This document shows positions 51,130-62,462 of a stretch of DNA of 64,000 nucleotides, one piece after another. A program made the translations under genes and the position numbers. This DNA is from Microplitis mediator. Taxonomy: Eukaryota > Arthropoda > Insecta > Hymenoptera > Braconidae. A model generated the notes under the pieces. That model saw nothing but the letters and a program-made list of their open reading frames with translations, made no database searches and was not told the DNA's origin. Within the stretch, counting starts at the first letter, position 1. Each line of letters begins with the position of its first letter. The stretch lies in assembly GCF_029852145.1 (NCBI RefSeq), contig NC_079973.1, positions 2,852,001 to 2,916,000 of the forward strand. Reading direction: 5' to 3'.

Positions 51130-53829
51130 ATGGGACGTACAGATAAAAAGGATGACGTTATTGATTTTTTTGATCGTAAAAATGTAAATAATTATTATAA
51201 TCGTTAATTTTAAAATAATTTAACTGTCATAGTATGAAATAAAATCTATACAATAGAGTAGTTATTATTTTTTTAGACTAACGTTGATACCAACGGCTCA
51301 TCAAATGGAAAAGATTCGTCGTCTGAATTTGAAAACGTGGATCCAAGATCTTCTGTTTTGTCGGAATTACAGTTACGCAGTACAGAGGTACCTTTTAATT
51401 ACAGATTAATAATTTAAAAAAAGAGAAAATATGTTTAGTGAAATATTAATTAACGAAATTAATTATTAACAGCATAGATTAATAACAGAGACACCAGATT
51501 ATGAAACTCTCAGTACGTCTGCGATTCTCCATTACTGCAAATGCAAAATTCTACGTCCTTACCTCCGACTCCTAGCAGTCATGGGTTTGAAACCCACCGC
51601 CACAGACTCCGAACACTTTTCTAGGTATTGCGTTCTGTCAAACATTCATACTTTCCAAGTTATTATTTTTATGTGCGTCGGATATATTCTTCAGTACATG
51701 GCATGTTTTAGGTAATTATTCTAAATTTTTATTAACTCACTCTAAAACCAAGTGTGTTATAAGTGTATTATTTTAACACATATTAAATGTGTTCTATGTT
51801 TAAGGCCATAAACAAAACTATAGTTTTTTGTAGTCACTTAAAACACGTTTCACGGTGTGTTAAAAATCTATAGATTACTTATGGCGTTTCAATGTTATTC
51901 GGCAAGTGTGTTAATTTCGACTACACACTTGGTTTTAGAGTGCTATCATTATTTTATCCATTACAATGTACACTTTACATCATAAAAAATTCGGAGTGAA
52001 TTCGAAGTGATTACGGATTTCATTTCAATCCGAGTTCACTTCCAGTCTCGGAGTTTAAAAAAAAAATCACTCTGCATTTGGAGTAAATTGCAGCAGAGTC
52101 ATTTCGGAGTTGTCTGGATTGTATTTGATCCCACATTCATTCCGATTCAGAGTTTTAGAATTTAAATGAACTCCTCTTAGGGGTGAAATTTTCACTCCGA
52201 GGGAATTAAATGAATTAACATCCGCTCTGCATTCACTCTGCAATTACTCCGCTAATTTTTTACTGTATAATAACTATCTGCAGTTTTTAAATTATCATCC
52301 TTTCCCTCACTTTTTTTTATTTATTTTATTGCACCCACGTCATCTGCACCTTTATCACAAATGTTTATCATCTGCTTATATCACTTTCTCTCTCTTTCTG
52401 TCGAACCTTTTGACATACTCTTATATCTCCTTAATCGGTTTTCTTCTCAGTGTCTGCACTTCGAGGTCAACTTCTACTGTCACCTCTCCACCCTTCAATG
52501 AACTCTTTCACCTCCTTTTTCCTTTCCCACAACTTCTTGGTAACTAAAAACCTCCTCCAGATTCTCTTCTTCTTTCCCACATGCTCTGCAAGTCCAGTCA
52601 CTGCAGCTCGCCTCTAATTAATTAATCAATTAATTACGATAATTAATATAAAATATCGAATTTATTGATAGGAGAGACCGCGGATTCTGTTACAAACTCA
52701 TGCCAGTAAAGTATGAAGAAACAGAAAATATAACTCGAGCACAAGTTTACGAGCAAATATGCTACGGGAATGCAATCTTCAGCTACTTGATTCCCAGTAC
52801 TCTTCATCTGGTAGCTTATTTATATACAGTTTATCTATTTCGTATACAAGAAAATGAACAGCTGCCAAATCTTATGGAAAGAGCTTTTCTACTGTCTTCA
52901 AATTCAGCAAATCGGGGTAATCAGAAAAAACTTGTTAGAATTTTATGGCTATTTATTGGGTTAAGTGGTGTGTGGATGACCATGGCACTGATAACTGTCA
53001 ACATTATGATGGCACAAGGAACTATTAGATTTCAATGGCTTGATCAAAGGTATCCATCTATTACTGTCAGAGAATTCCCTTAAATAAATACATAAATTAT
53101 TGATGTGATAATTTTTTTACAGCCCGAAACAAGTAAAAGAAATATGTAAAGTATTTTTAATTATCTGTACTCTGTGGCACGACATGGTCCAGGGTACGAT
53201 AATAACGAGTTATTGTTTGCAAGGTCAATTATTGGTGGCCCACTTGTCATTTTTGAAGGTAAAATTACTGGAACATACTTTGCCGGCGACTGATTGGATG
53301 AAAGTAAGTATTTTACTGAGGATAAATGATAAATTAAAATTATTGTGGAGTAACTGAAAATTAATTACAGGAAATATTAGAGTTTAAAAAATTATTGAAG
53401 TACTTCAATGACGACTTGGGCCCGGCAATCTGTATTTACACAGTTGTAAACTTGTCATGGGCAGCAGCTGGAACCGCGTGGTTGCTACAATACGACAGTG
53501 TTGATTCGAAAGAAAATCTTGTTCCGTATGTCAGCATTGTCAATGTTATCTTGTGGATCATGATATCCGTTGTCCCGTTTGTTCAGGCCGCCCGTTTGAC
53601 GACCGCCTGCTCTATGATGCAGAGCATCGGCCATGAAGTACGAGTACGACCGTTCGTTTATCAAGGCACACCTGGAAAAGATCTTGATTCTATTTTACTG
53701 TACACTTCCTCATTAAAAATGTACGCGAAAATGTTTCGAGTACCGGTTACTGGAAGATATCTCTGTTTGTTTCTTACTATCGGGTCTATTGTTATAATAA
53801 CTCTCGGCCAGTGTCATTTCTTCTCTTGA
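51130..53829 (+). CDS. Multi-pass membrane protein, gustatory-receptor-like
   Basis: Six coding exons: 51130-51183, 51277-51387, 51473-51711, 52672-53049, 53123-53303 and 53371-53829, total 1422 bases (473 residues), phases consistent. The first about 75 residues are hydrophilic (MGRTDKKDDVIDFFDRKN..., Ser- and Asp-rich). Hydrophobic segments then follow at VIIFMCVGYILQYMACF, FSYLIPSTLHLVAYLYTVYL, ILWLFIGLSGVWMTMALIT, VFLIICTLWHDMVQGTI, AICIYTVVNLSWAAAGTAW, VNVILWIMISVVPFVQAA and YLCLFLTIGSIVIITLG: about seven helices. The shape and the end (SLKMYAKMFRVPVTGRYLCL then ...TLGQ) resemble the insect gustatory-receptor/Gr-like superfamily, perhaps a conserved Gr-like rather than a typical taste receptor. 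Ligand and expression are unknown. Intron 3 carries two foldback inserts. The ATG at 51130 was chosen because it opens an exon with a good donor in phase. Confidence 0.8.
51738..51942. mobile_element. MITE-like element with CACTCTAAAACCAAGTGTG ends
   Basis: The 19-base left end at 51738-51756 is inverted at 51924-51942 with almost full identity. Size is 205 bases. The interior has repeated GTGTTAAAA/TTTTAACAC motifs. It lies in intron 3 of the receptor-like gene; no clear target duplication is visible. Confidence 0.7.
51976..52266. mobile_element. Foldback element rich in CGGAGTGA motifs
   Basis: The left side TACATCATAAAAAATTCGGA is matched inverted by TACAGTAAAAAATTAGCGGA at the right end. 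The interior is full of paired motifs such as GGAGTGAATTC, CACTCTGCATT and ATTCCGATTCAGAG in both orientations. Related copies occur at 63605-64000, so the family is repeated in this genome. Confidence 0.6.
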
Positions 53830-54111
53830 TGCTCTGGTAAAACTAAATAAAATTTTTTTACATATCAAAGTCCTCTAGAAAATATTTAAATTTGAATAAT
53901 TGATCAATAATTTTACCCTAGTAGCAATAAGATCTGCAGATTTAATTAGACATGCGCAAGTTCTAAGAGAAGATATCAAGAAGAAATTATAATTAATTAA
54001 AAATAAGAATTAAAAAATGTGGGCTAGCGATGAATTACAAAAATTATCTTTTAATTTAAATGAATATTATTTAATTTAATTGAACAATGAGTTAATTAGC
54101 GAGGTAGTGTT
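53830..54111. other. Intergenic, convergent 3' ends
   Basis: AT-rich gap between the receptor-like gene (plus) and the secreted-protein gene (minus), holding both 3' UTRs. Nothing else is seen. Confidence 0.5.
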
Positions 54112-54692
54112 TTATTCTTCTAATGAAATCTTATCACCGACATCTATTACGTGTGTTATTGGAACATCTACCTCTTCTTCTCCTGAGATATATAGTGGCC
54201 GTAATGGATAGTCTTCGTGTGCTGAGTCGTCTGGTATCGGATCATCCTCCTGGAAGACTTCATCACTTTTAGATACACAGTCAATTTCTTCTTGGTAATA
54301 AACTTTTTCACAGTCGCAAACTCCATAATCAGCGAGGATGATGTCAAATTGTTTGCGGCCTAAAGTACAGTCGGAAAATTTAACTTCCAGTGGAGGCGGG
54401 GGCACGTCAACTTTATAATAATTCCAACACCCATAGATCTCATGGTCAACAACAATTGATGCTGCGTACATTGAAGTATTAGGCGAGAAGTGGAACTTTA
54501 CGGAAGTTGGCGAACATTCATAGAAAAATCTACCTTGAGTCTGTAGGAATAAATGTTTATTTTAAATTTGAATTAATTAGTAACATTTACCGGCAAATTA
54601 ATTACAGGGTCCAAATGTGAGAAATCTATCGCTCGAGATGATGTCAGAAGTGCAGCTGCAATGAGAATAAATTTTTTAATATTATTTATCAT
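54112..54692 (-). CDS. Small secreted cysteine-containing protein, unknown
   Basis: Two coding exons: 54591-54692 and 54112-54540, joined in phase 0 by a 50-base intron (GTAAAT donor, TTCCTACAG acceptor), giving 176 residues. The start at 54692 is preferred because it begins a clean signal peptide (MINNIKKFILIAAALLTSSRA); an in-frame upstream ATG at 54779 would bury it behind 29 residues. The mature part has six cysteines (ECSP, GCW, DCTLG, VCDCEK, DCVSK), then a Pro-rich spacer and an acidic C-terminal half (EDDPIPDDSAHEDYP, GEEEVDVP). I do not recognise the family. Secretion is inferred from the leader; a haemolymph, venom or cuticle role cannot be told from sequence. It faces the AHSA1 promoter. 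Confidence 0.7.
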
Positions 54693-55331
54693 TGTGCGTT
54701 GAAATAAAATTCGCCAACGTTCATTGGAGATTGATACTGGATATTTAAAGCTCACAAGTGTCAGCAATAAACGATTCAATTTCTTCTTATATACCTTTTA
54801 GACGAATTTAATTGTTCTACTGCTATCGTTCAAATTATCACTCAATACACTTTTAATTTCACGTGTCATTTCTTATTTGAATACACATATGAAAATGTCT
54901 ATAAATAAATTGCAGAATAAATTACAGTTTTTATTGCGCATTGATGAAAATTATAATTATATTTAAAAGAAAAATTATAAGTCGAATGCCACAGCAGAAT
55001 TAAAAAAATATTTGAAATAGTTTTTTATTAGTCTGTAATTTGTTTATTAAATTTAAAAACTTTTGAGTTTGAAGCGCGGGACATTTTAAAGTCGCCGCAG
55101 GATCAATCATCGCTCAGATTAATTTTGAATTTTATTTTACTTCAGTTGAAAAAAAAAATCTCACTAGTAAAATAGAAATGACTTTTTTAAATTAAATCGA
55201 CATCTTTTTAAACTGGCGCTTGATTCAAATTTAATATTTCCCGCGTTTTTTAAAGATGTCGCGAGTTTATTATTTTGCAAGGAAATGTCGATAAAAATTA
55301 AACGTTTGTTTTATTCCAACTTCCGATAACG

Positions 55332-55349
55332 TTCCTGAACATTCCAGAA
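55332..55349 (+). promoter_or_regulatory. Heat-shock element, four perfect pentamers
   Basis: TTCCTGAACATTCCAGAA gives TTC, GAA, TTC, GAA at exact five-base spacing, the preferred multi-trimer site for heat-shock factor. An extra TTC at 55321 lies upstream out of phase. It sits just before a TATA box on the plus strand, upstream of AHSA1, a known heat-inducible Hsp90 co-chaperone. Confidence 0.8.
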
Positions 55350-55351
55350 AA

Positions 55352-55358
55352 TATAAAA
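55352..55358 (+). promoter_or_regulatory. TATA box of the presumed AHSA1 promoter
   Basis: TATAAAA starts three bases after the heat-shock element. A start site would be expected near 55380, giving a short non-coding first exon that must splice to the acceptor at 56631. No single donor stands out. Confidence 0.6.
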
Positions 55359-55756
55359 GCGTGTCTATAACCTCCTAGAGACATGGGCATTTAATACACT
55401 AGTCCTGTTGCGATCGTATCAATCGTATTCCGCGACAAAAGTACTTTTATTCCAACTTGTACATACTAATTAAATTTATTAGACTAATTTATTTGTATCC
55501 AAGCTCTGAAAACTGCCAATTGTTGTCTTTTTCATAAAATAAAAACAGCTGAGTTTGTGATATACATTTTATATATTTATTTACATTTAACGATTTAGTC
55601 CTCTGATAAAACTCACTTAACTTTTGGATAAACCGTTTTAGTTGTGTCATTTAGATTGTGTCACACGGTAGGCCTCTGATTTATAATTTTTTTTCAATTC
55701 TTAAAATAATTTTCAACACTTGATCAATTAACATTTTTTTTATCACTCAATATTTG

Positions 55757-56580
55757 AATATGATACTGAAAGTAGCAGACATCAGACATTTTTTTAATTT
55801 TATGAATTAATTTTTACGTGCAATTTTCTAAAGATTTTCCTGTAAGAATTTTATTTGTTTATTTAAAAAAAATTAATTTTTTTTAATGTCTGCTACTTTT
55901 GGTTTCACTTGAATCCGATACTGAAAGTAGCAGACATCAGACATTTTTTTAATTTTATGAATTAATTTTTATGTGCAATTTTCTAAAGATTTTCCTGTAA
56001 GAATTTTATTTGTTTATTTAAAAAAAAAAAATTATTTTTAACGGATGCCACTTTCAGTTTCACTTGAATCTGATACTGAAAGCAGCAGACTTTTTTTAAA
56101 TTTTATGAATTAATTTTTATTTGTAATTTCCTAAAGTTTATCCTGTAAAAATTTTACTTGTTTATTTTAAAAAAATTAATTTTTTTAATGTCTGCTACTT
56201 TTAGTTTCACTTGAATCTGATACTGAAAGCAGCAGACTTTTTTTAAATTTTATGAATTAATTTTTATTTGTATTTTTTTAAAGATTTTCCTGTAAGAATT
56301 TTATTTGTTTATTTAAAAAAAAATAATTTTTTTTAATGTCTGCTACTTTCAGTTTCACTTGAATCTGATACTGAAAGTAGCAGACATCAGACATTTTTTA
56401 AATTTTATGAATTAATTAGTAAAAAAAATTTTAATTTTTTACATCGGCACGAAAATATTTTTTAAAGTTTTTTATGTGCAATTTTTAAAAATTTTTCCTG
56501 TATATTTTACTTGTTCATTTAAAAGAAATTAATTTTTTTAAATGTCTGCTACTTTCAGTTCCATCTTTGAATTGAATATG
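55757..56580. repeat. Tandem array of about 150-base foldback units
   Basis: Units begin GATACTGAAAGTAGCAGACA at about 55759, 55917, 56072, 56219 and 56367 (some read GAAAGCAGCAGAC). Each ends with the inverted motif TGTCTGCTACTTTCAGTTTC. The shared interior is TTTTATGAATTAATTTTTA then TTTTCCTGTAAGAATTTTA. So each unit is a small hairpin repeated head to tail. The array lies between the HSE/TATA and the AHSA1 start codon, within the inferred 5' UTR intron. Confidence 0.85.
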
Positions 56581-56684
56581 AAACCCACAAATAATTTTTT
56601 TTTATTGTAATTAATTTGATAAATAATTTCAGGGCTTGGGAGATTGTAATTTATCAATCAAACGTTTACTTAACCGGTGAAAAA

Positions 56685-59410
56685 ATGGCCAAATGGGGTG
56701 AAGGAGATCCAAGGTGGATTGTCGAAGAAAGACCAGATGCTACAAATGTCAATAACTGGCACTGGACTGAAAAAAATGCGTGTGCTTGGTCCCAGGAAAA
56801 AATAAAAGATTTGTTTAAAAATTTTGAAATCAAAGGCGATGGCTGTAAGTCGCTATTATAATTATTAGTTTTTTTACAAGTTCATGTAAAATAAGTTGTA
56901 TTATTAATTAATTAATTGATTTATTTAGCAAGTTGTACGATAAAGGAAGTAGAGACTTGTGACGGGGAAGCTGTCGTCAATAACCGCAAAGGCAAGCTTA
57001 TATTTTTCTATGAATGGAATATCGCTTTGAAGTGGGAGTCGAATGAAGATAAAGACATTAGTGGGAAAATAAATATTCCGAACCTGTCTGAAGAAAATGA
57101 TATCGATGAAGTTGATGTGAGTCGTGTATTTAAGTTGCTTTTATTTTATTTTATTTATTATTTAGTAACTACTAATTTTTTTTTTAATTTCATTCACAGA
57201 TCGAGATTACTCTGAAGAATAGTACGAATGAGGGCGAAAAAGTTAAACACTTTCTGCATACTAAAGGAAAAGACAGCATCCGAGAACGACTGTCTTCTTA
57301 TGTATCAGCTTTAAAAGAAGGTAAATATAAAAAATATTTTTTATAAATCAATACTATAATATTTCAATTTTTAAATTCAATAGTTTTTATTCAAAAACAA
57401 AATAAACAATTATTTTTAATAATAGTATTAAAAAAATTTATTAAAATAATATTCTGATAAAAATTGTCTCAGTTACCGAGAAAAAAAAAAATTTGCGCCA
57501 AACTTCTCTTTGTATTCTGCATAATAAATTAAAATTTTAGTGTGGAAGTTGATAAATTTATTTATAATTATTTTATTTATTTGTTTATCAGAATTTTCAC
57601 GAGGAATGATACTGCCGCAAAAAAACAATGTCAATAAAAATGTGGTAAATTCATCGGCTATTTCTGACATCAAAGCAAAAATGAATGCCACCGTTGTATC
57701 GTCGAAAAAATCACCAGGATACAAGATAGCGACTGCGACTATTAAGCAGCAACAAAAATTCCAGTGCAGAGCTGAAGAATTTTATAACGTTTTTACAACT
57801 GCTGAGGTACTTACCAGTTTTTACTTTATCTTTGACACCCGAATAACTGATCGGTATCTTTGTTGCACTAATACAGTAATCAGAAACTTTGGCCGAGTTT
57901 TTCTCAAACAAACGAATATTATAAAAAAATTTAAGCGCGTCGCTAGATTACACTGTAGATTAACGCAGTCTGTAGATTGTATTTAGAAATTTTGTCTCCG
58001 AAAAATTCAGCCAAAAATACCTGATTTAAAATTAAATCTACATTACAACCTGGTTATAATTTACTGTTAAGGACAATAGGAAAATTTTTTGGAAATGACT
58101 TTCCTCTGCTACTATTTTTTACTCGGCGATCGCTCAATTTTCTGCATATGTGTACGTTGTGTTTGTGTTTGTACCCGCAGTTCTGAATAATGTTCTTGAA
58201 TATTTAGAGTATGTCTCAGCTCGGGAAAGTAGAAAATCTATCAGGGGATGAACAAGCGGATAATGGCTTCTTGGGAACTCGAAAGAAACAAGTGGAGGAA
58301 GCTTTTTACATAAGGTATGGGGAGAAGTTGCATCCCATTACTAATTCTACGCAACCATGTTAACCAGAGCTGGGAGTCTGGTACCACAGGGGGTCTTTCC
58401 AAGCCCATTGCGACCAGAGTCTCTTTATTTCCTGAGATGGGAGTAGTGTTTGGCCCGAGAGAAGTAGGACTCGTGGTGGCTGTGGTTAGATATTTTTTAT
58501 TATACCTCCGATAATGTCCACCTTAGTCGTCACTTGATTATATTTTTCGACTAAGAGTGTCGTCTGGGTAGAAGATGGGGATGCTACGCAACGCGAGTAT
58601 GCCCAAAAAGACGAGGAATCGGCTTCCGGTCCCGTTACATTAATTAATTGTACCCGCAGTCCTTTTATAAGTTAGTTGACGCAGGTGTTGGTCACTTCTG
58701 CCCTTACCAAAACCAGTTTTGTCTCAACCTGAACTGAACCAGCTGACAAAATTGAGTTCTATGTAAAAGTATTGAGTGATCACCGCCTAAGTTGACAACC
58801 GAAAAACTTCACCCGTGGAACTAGAGTGGGGGTACGATTTCGAGACGAGCGAAAAAATAGGGGAAGTAAGTTATAGCCGAGTAACTTATAACCAGGTTGT
58901 ACTGTAAAACCCAACTGTAAATCATAGTAGAATAATTTATTACCGATTCTCAATGTTTGTCTACTAAATTTTATTTCAGATGGTGCAAGCGTTCACGAAG
59001 GGTCCCGTAAAAATAGAAGCAAAAAAATCAGGAAAGTTTGAACTCTTTGGTGGTAATATATACGGAGAGTTTGTTGATTTATCTCCAACGAAAATAGTAC
59101 AAAAGTGGAGAGCCAAACAGTGGCCGGACGGGCATTTTAGCGAAGTAATTATTGACATTAGCGAGAAGAACGACCACACGGAAGTTAATCTGACACAGAC
59201 TGGTGTACCATCAACGTAATTATCTTTTTAATATAATAACTACAATACTCATATATATTACATATTTATTTAAACGCTATGAACAAAGTAATTAATGTAG
59301 ACTAATTAATTATTCTGTGTTTCAGCGAGGAAGAGTCAACAAAAGAGAACTGGGATCGGTACTACTGGGACCCTATAAAACGTACCTTCGGTTTTGGATA
59401 TTTTATGTGA
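56685..59410 (+). CDS. AHSA1, activator of Hsp90 ATPase
   Basis: Six coding exons: 56685-56844, 56929-57116, 57200-57320, 57592-57806, 58980-59215 and 59326-59410, total 1005 bases (334 residues; human AHSA1 is 338), all phases matching. AHSA1 binds the middle and N domains of Hsp90 in the cytosol and speeds its ATP hydrolysis. Visible marks are NVNNWHW at residues 21-27 (the NxNNWHW motif that tunes nucleotide exchange), the RKGK Hsp90-contact motif at 73-76, the N-terminal Aha1 domain to about residue 160, a flexible Ser/Asn linker, and the C-terminal AHSA1/START-like domain (YNVFTTAEMVQAFTKGP, GEFVDLSPTKIVQKWR, WPDGHFSEV, RYYWDPIKRTFGFG). An acceptor at 56631 shows a spliced 5' UTR. Heat induction is suggested by the upstream HSE. 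Intron 4 carries a transposon-like insert. Confidence 0.97.
58041..58904. mobile_element. pogo/Tigger-like element in AHSA1 intron 4
   Basis: CATTACAACCTGGTTATAAT on the left and, inverted from the right, CAGTACAACCTGGTTATAAG; TA on both flanks. Further TATAACTTAC-like motifs lie just inside the right end. The 864-base interior shows no intact transposase. End structure and TA duplication match the NOL10 insert, but the TIR is distinct, so it is another family of the same type. Confidence 0.75.
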
Positions 59411-62347
59411 TCGAAATTTTTCATACTACATATTTATTTAATAATTAAATAGGTAAACTTATATATACACTATTTTTATCATTTAATGCTTCAATGTTCT
59501 ATCAGATTTAATCGTAAAACTAATGAAGAAAAAAAATCATCAATGCAGGGTTTAAATTTACAGCCGCAATTAATTTTTCCATCATGTCATCATCACGTTT
59601 ATAAGATAGGTTCTAAATAATAATAATAATTATACAAATAAAAAAAAGTAAATAAGAAAGAGAATGGTACAGGAGTCAAGTGCATTGTACACTTATGAAT
59701 TAGTTAAATAAAAAAGAAACAAATCTCAATTTTTTAGTATTTCTTTATTTATTTATTCATTAGTTCTCTTCCTTGCCGACTTGTTTCCGCAAGAGAAACT
59801 ACGAGATGCCGCTATTTGTCCACCCGCGGTCGTGGTATTTTAAAAATAATAATAAGGACACGAGGAAGTACGTAATTGTGCACAGGCAAGTAGAAAAAAA
59901 ACCAACTCGGTCAGACGGAACAATAATTTTTCCTACGTCCCATAAGATATTAATGGTATTGATTTTAAATTTTAATTTAATTAATCGATGCCAACGGATA
60001 TTATTTACATAGCAAATTTAATATTGATTAATTTGTATAATCTATAAGACGAGGAAGAGAGGATGCCTGGAAAACTCCTAGAAACCTTAGGACAGATGAT
60101 GCATAGGGCAAGATAAAAATAAATTAACTCTGGTGTTTGTGATTAGATTAGTCATCTGACCTACTTGTCATTGAATTAAAAAATAGTTGTGCAATAAAAT
60201 ATTTAAACAACAAGTACGAAGAATGTGCGAATATCAGTCGGTTAAGTTAACCAGCCAAGTGTGACAGATTACAGGTCTTATCTTTCGCCGGACGAGGACG
60301 TAATTTCCCGGTGATGTCGATTCTTTATTGGATTAAATATCATTTAATAAATGCTAATAAATTTAGCTTACTCGTTTAAACCAGAGATAAAAAGTATGAG
60401 AAAAAGTTTCAGACGAAGTTGAGGAGCGAAGAGGCTGAGACTAAAAATAATTTCCTGTGAGACAACTTGTGCGGAAACAATCTCTTTAATGATAATTATC
60501 GTCGCGAATTATACTTTGATAAATCTGGAGCGAAGGGAGAGACGGAAAATAAGTTTGAGATAACGGTGAGGAAAAAGTTTGCGAGAATTAGTAGTACAGT
60601 TGCATACAGATCGTAAATATATTATCGCGAGTAAGTACTAATGCTCTGAAAGGAGTTTGAGAATAATATCTGGGAGCATGAATGGGCAGAACTGGGCGTC
60701 GTGCGTGCGTGCAAGACAGCGCGACTACTACTATTACGTTATGTGTACATAGAATAGATTATACAAGCGCGGAGGAGGGGGGGGGGGGGGGAGGAACGGA
60801 AGGAAGAGACGTAACTTAAAACTAGTGAGAGATAGGACTGGGAGATAGTTGTGGAGGTGTCTCGATACTGTTGGCGCGCTTGTACATCTTTCGCTATTAT
60901 CTGTGGATATTCGATGTATTCGCGGTGGTAGGGGGATGCAAAATTCGCGAGAAGGAGACAGGATGGGAGTTGTTGGGAGTAAAGCCGAGTAGAGGAGATG
61001 AAGGAATGGAATGGATAGAAAGGCTCGGCAAGTGCGCGCGCCTGCGAAAATCAAAATCAATGTAGTCGGCTCGCGCGGTTCGCTCGGATTGCCCACGCCC
61101 TAGTCCACCGCGGTCCTCCACAACATTCGGGCTACATCATCAGTTGCGATAAGTACGCTAGGGGGTAACCAATCTGGATGACAGCCAATGTGTGCCAGTG
61201 TGATCGTGCTAATCGCGCCGATCGAATCCATTCAAACGCTGCTCCGTAACTCGCACTGTATATTATTATTATAAGACAAGTTCAATTTATTGTACGAGTT
61301 ACGGATAATTATCTTGGGCAATGAGTAGTCGTGATGTAATAAATCCCGAGTGCACGAGACGAGACGAATTATTGGCAAGCTGGTGCTAAATAATACACAG
61401 GCCTCCCATTGTACCTCGTAGTGAGCGTGGATGTGGGAGTAGATGTGTGTTGTCTATGTTGTTGGTCTGTACACAAGTGGTGGTGGTGCGTAGCCAGCCC
61501 CCGAGTCGAAAGAGATTAACCCAGCATCGTATCGCGGAACGGTCAGCCGCGACCTCGTGACGACCCCACCGTATAGATAGACACACAACAACCAGTCTCA
61601 GCACGACCCCGTAGTGGCAGCAGCGTCGTAGGGAGTAAGAGGTGAACCCTGTGAGAGCATCCAGGAGAGAAACCGCACCCTCGTGAGCAGCTTCAGGGAC
61701 AGTCGGTGGACAGTGGGAGTAAGACCGCGAGCTGACACAGATAAACCTGTGTAACAACATTCGACAGCACATTGTCACACTTAAATCCCGTTCACGCAAT
61801 GGGACACCCGACAAAGACTCGGATTTCCCTGTCCCGAACCACGAGGGACAGATCCAGTGACTTTGCCGCCTCGGAAAAATAATTTATCACGAGCTGTCTT
61901 CTCAACCAACAAAGATGTATGTGCAAGAAACGATGGACAAGACTTATCACCCACCGGCTCTCACTCAGCACTCGCTCGGTTCGAGAGAACTCACGCTCTT
62001 TAGCCGGAGATCAAACTTAGATACCCGCTGAATCTGTTCCGTGGATTTACCTCCAGTGATTGAGTGGTGATAATATTATTATTATATTTTAATTATCGCT
62101 TTAAATACTAGTATTATTATATAATGGATATGTACAAAAGTTAATCTCTTTATCTGTGCGTGCATACCCCAATTGTCCTGCGCTTCTGTGTGCACTCCCT
62201 CTGTCGATGAGATAATCCCTGGACGGTCGACGTGTCCGATGTATAAATATTTTTTAATTTCGTGGTATTGTCAGCGACTTGATAACAGTAACAACAACAA
62301 CAACAACAACCAGAACATTGACAATAATAAAAGTATATATAAGTGCA
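59411..62347. other. Intergenic, no supported gene
   Basis: Contains the AHSA1 3' UTR, AT-rich sequence to about 60700, then GC-richer sequence at 60700-62050 with a run of 15 G at 60777-60791. The latter part may be the promoter and 5' UTR of a gene beyond the right edge. No conserved protein is seen. Confidence 0.5.
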
Positions 62348-62462
62348 ATGGGGTTGTGCCGCAGACGATATCGACGAAGATCCAGACACCGTAGAGGCCA
62401 CATTAATCAGACAACAAACTCCGAAGAATCACCTTACCTCTACCTTTTAGTTCGAAATAACA
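62348..62462 (+). other. Weak candidate first coding exon of a gene to the right
   Basis: ATG at 62348 opens 38 codons (MGLCRRRYRRRSRHRRGH, then Thr/Asn/Ser and SPYLYLLVRNN) ending at a donor-like A|GTAAGA at 62463. The upstream sequence is GC-richer with CAA repeats, as in many 5' UTRs. No partner exon is visible in the window and the peptide is not recognised. It could equally be chance. Confidence 0.2.

Noticed and set aside
55332..55349. HSE assigned mainly to the minus-strand secreted-protein gene
   Set aside because: The adjacent TATAAAA is oriented for plus-strand transcription, favouring AHSA1; shared control was kept only as a finding.
58317..58514. 65-codon frame as a transposase remnant
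   Set aside because: No DDE or DNA-binding motif; lies in the pogo-like element interior without recognisable protein.
62279..62330. CRISPR-like or coding meaning of CAA repeats
   Set aside because: Simple trinucleotide microsatellite with no spacers.
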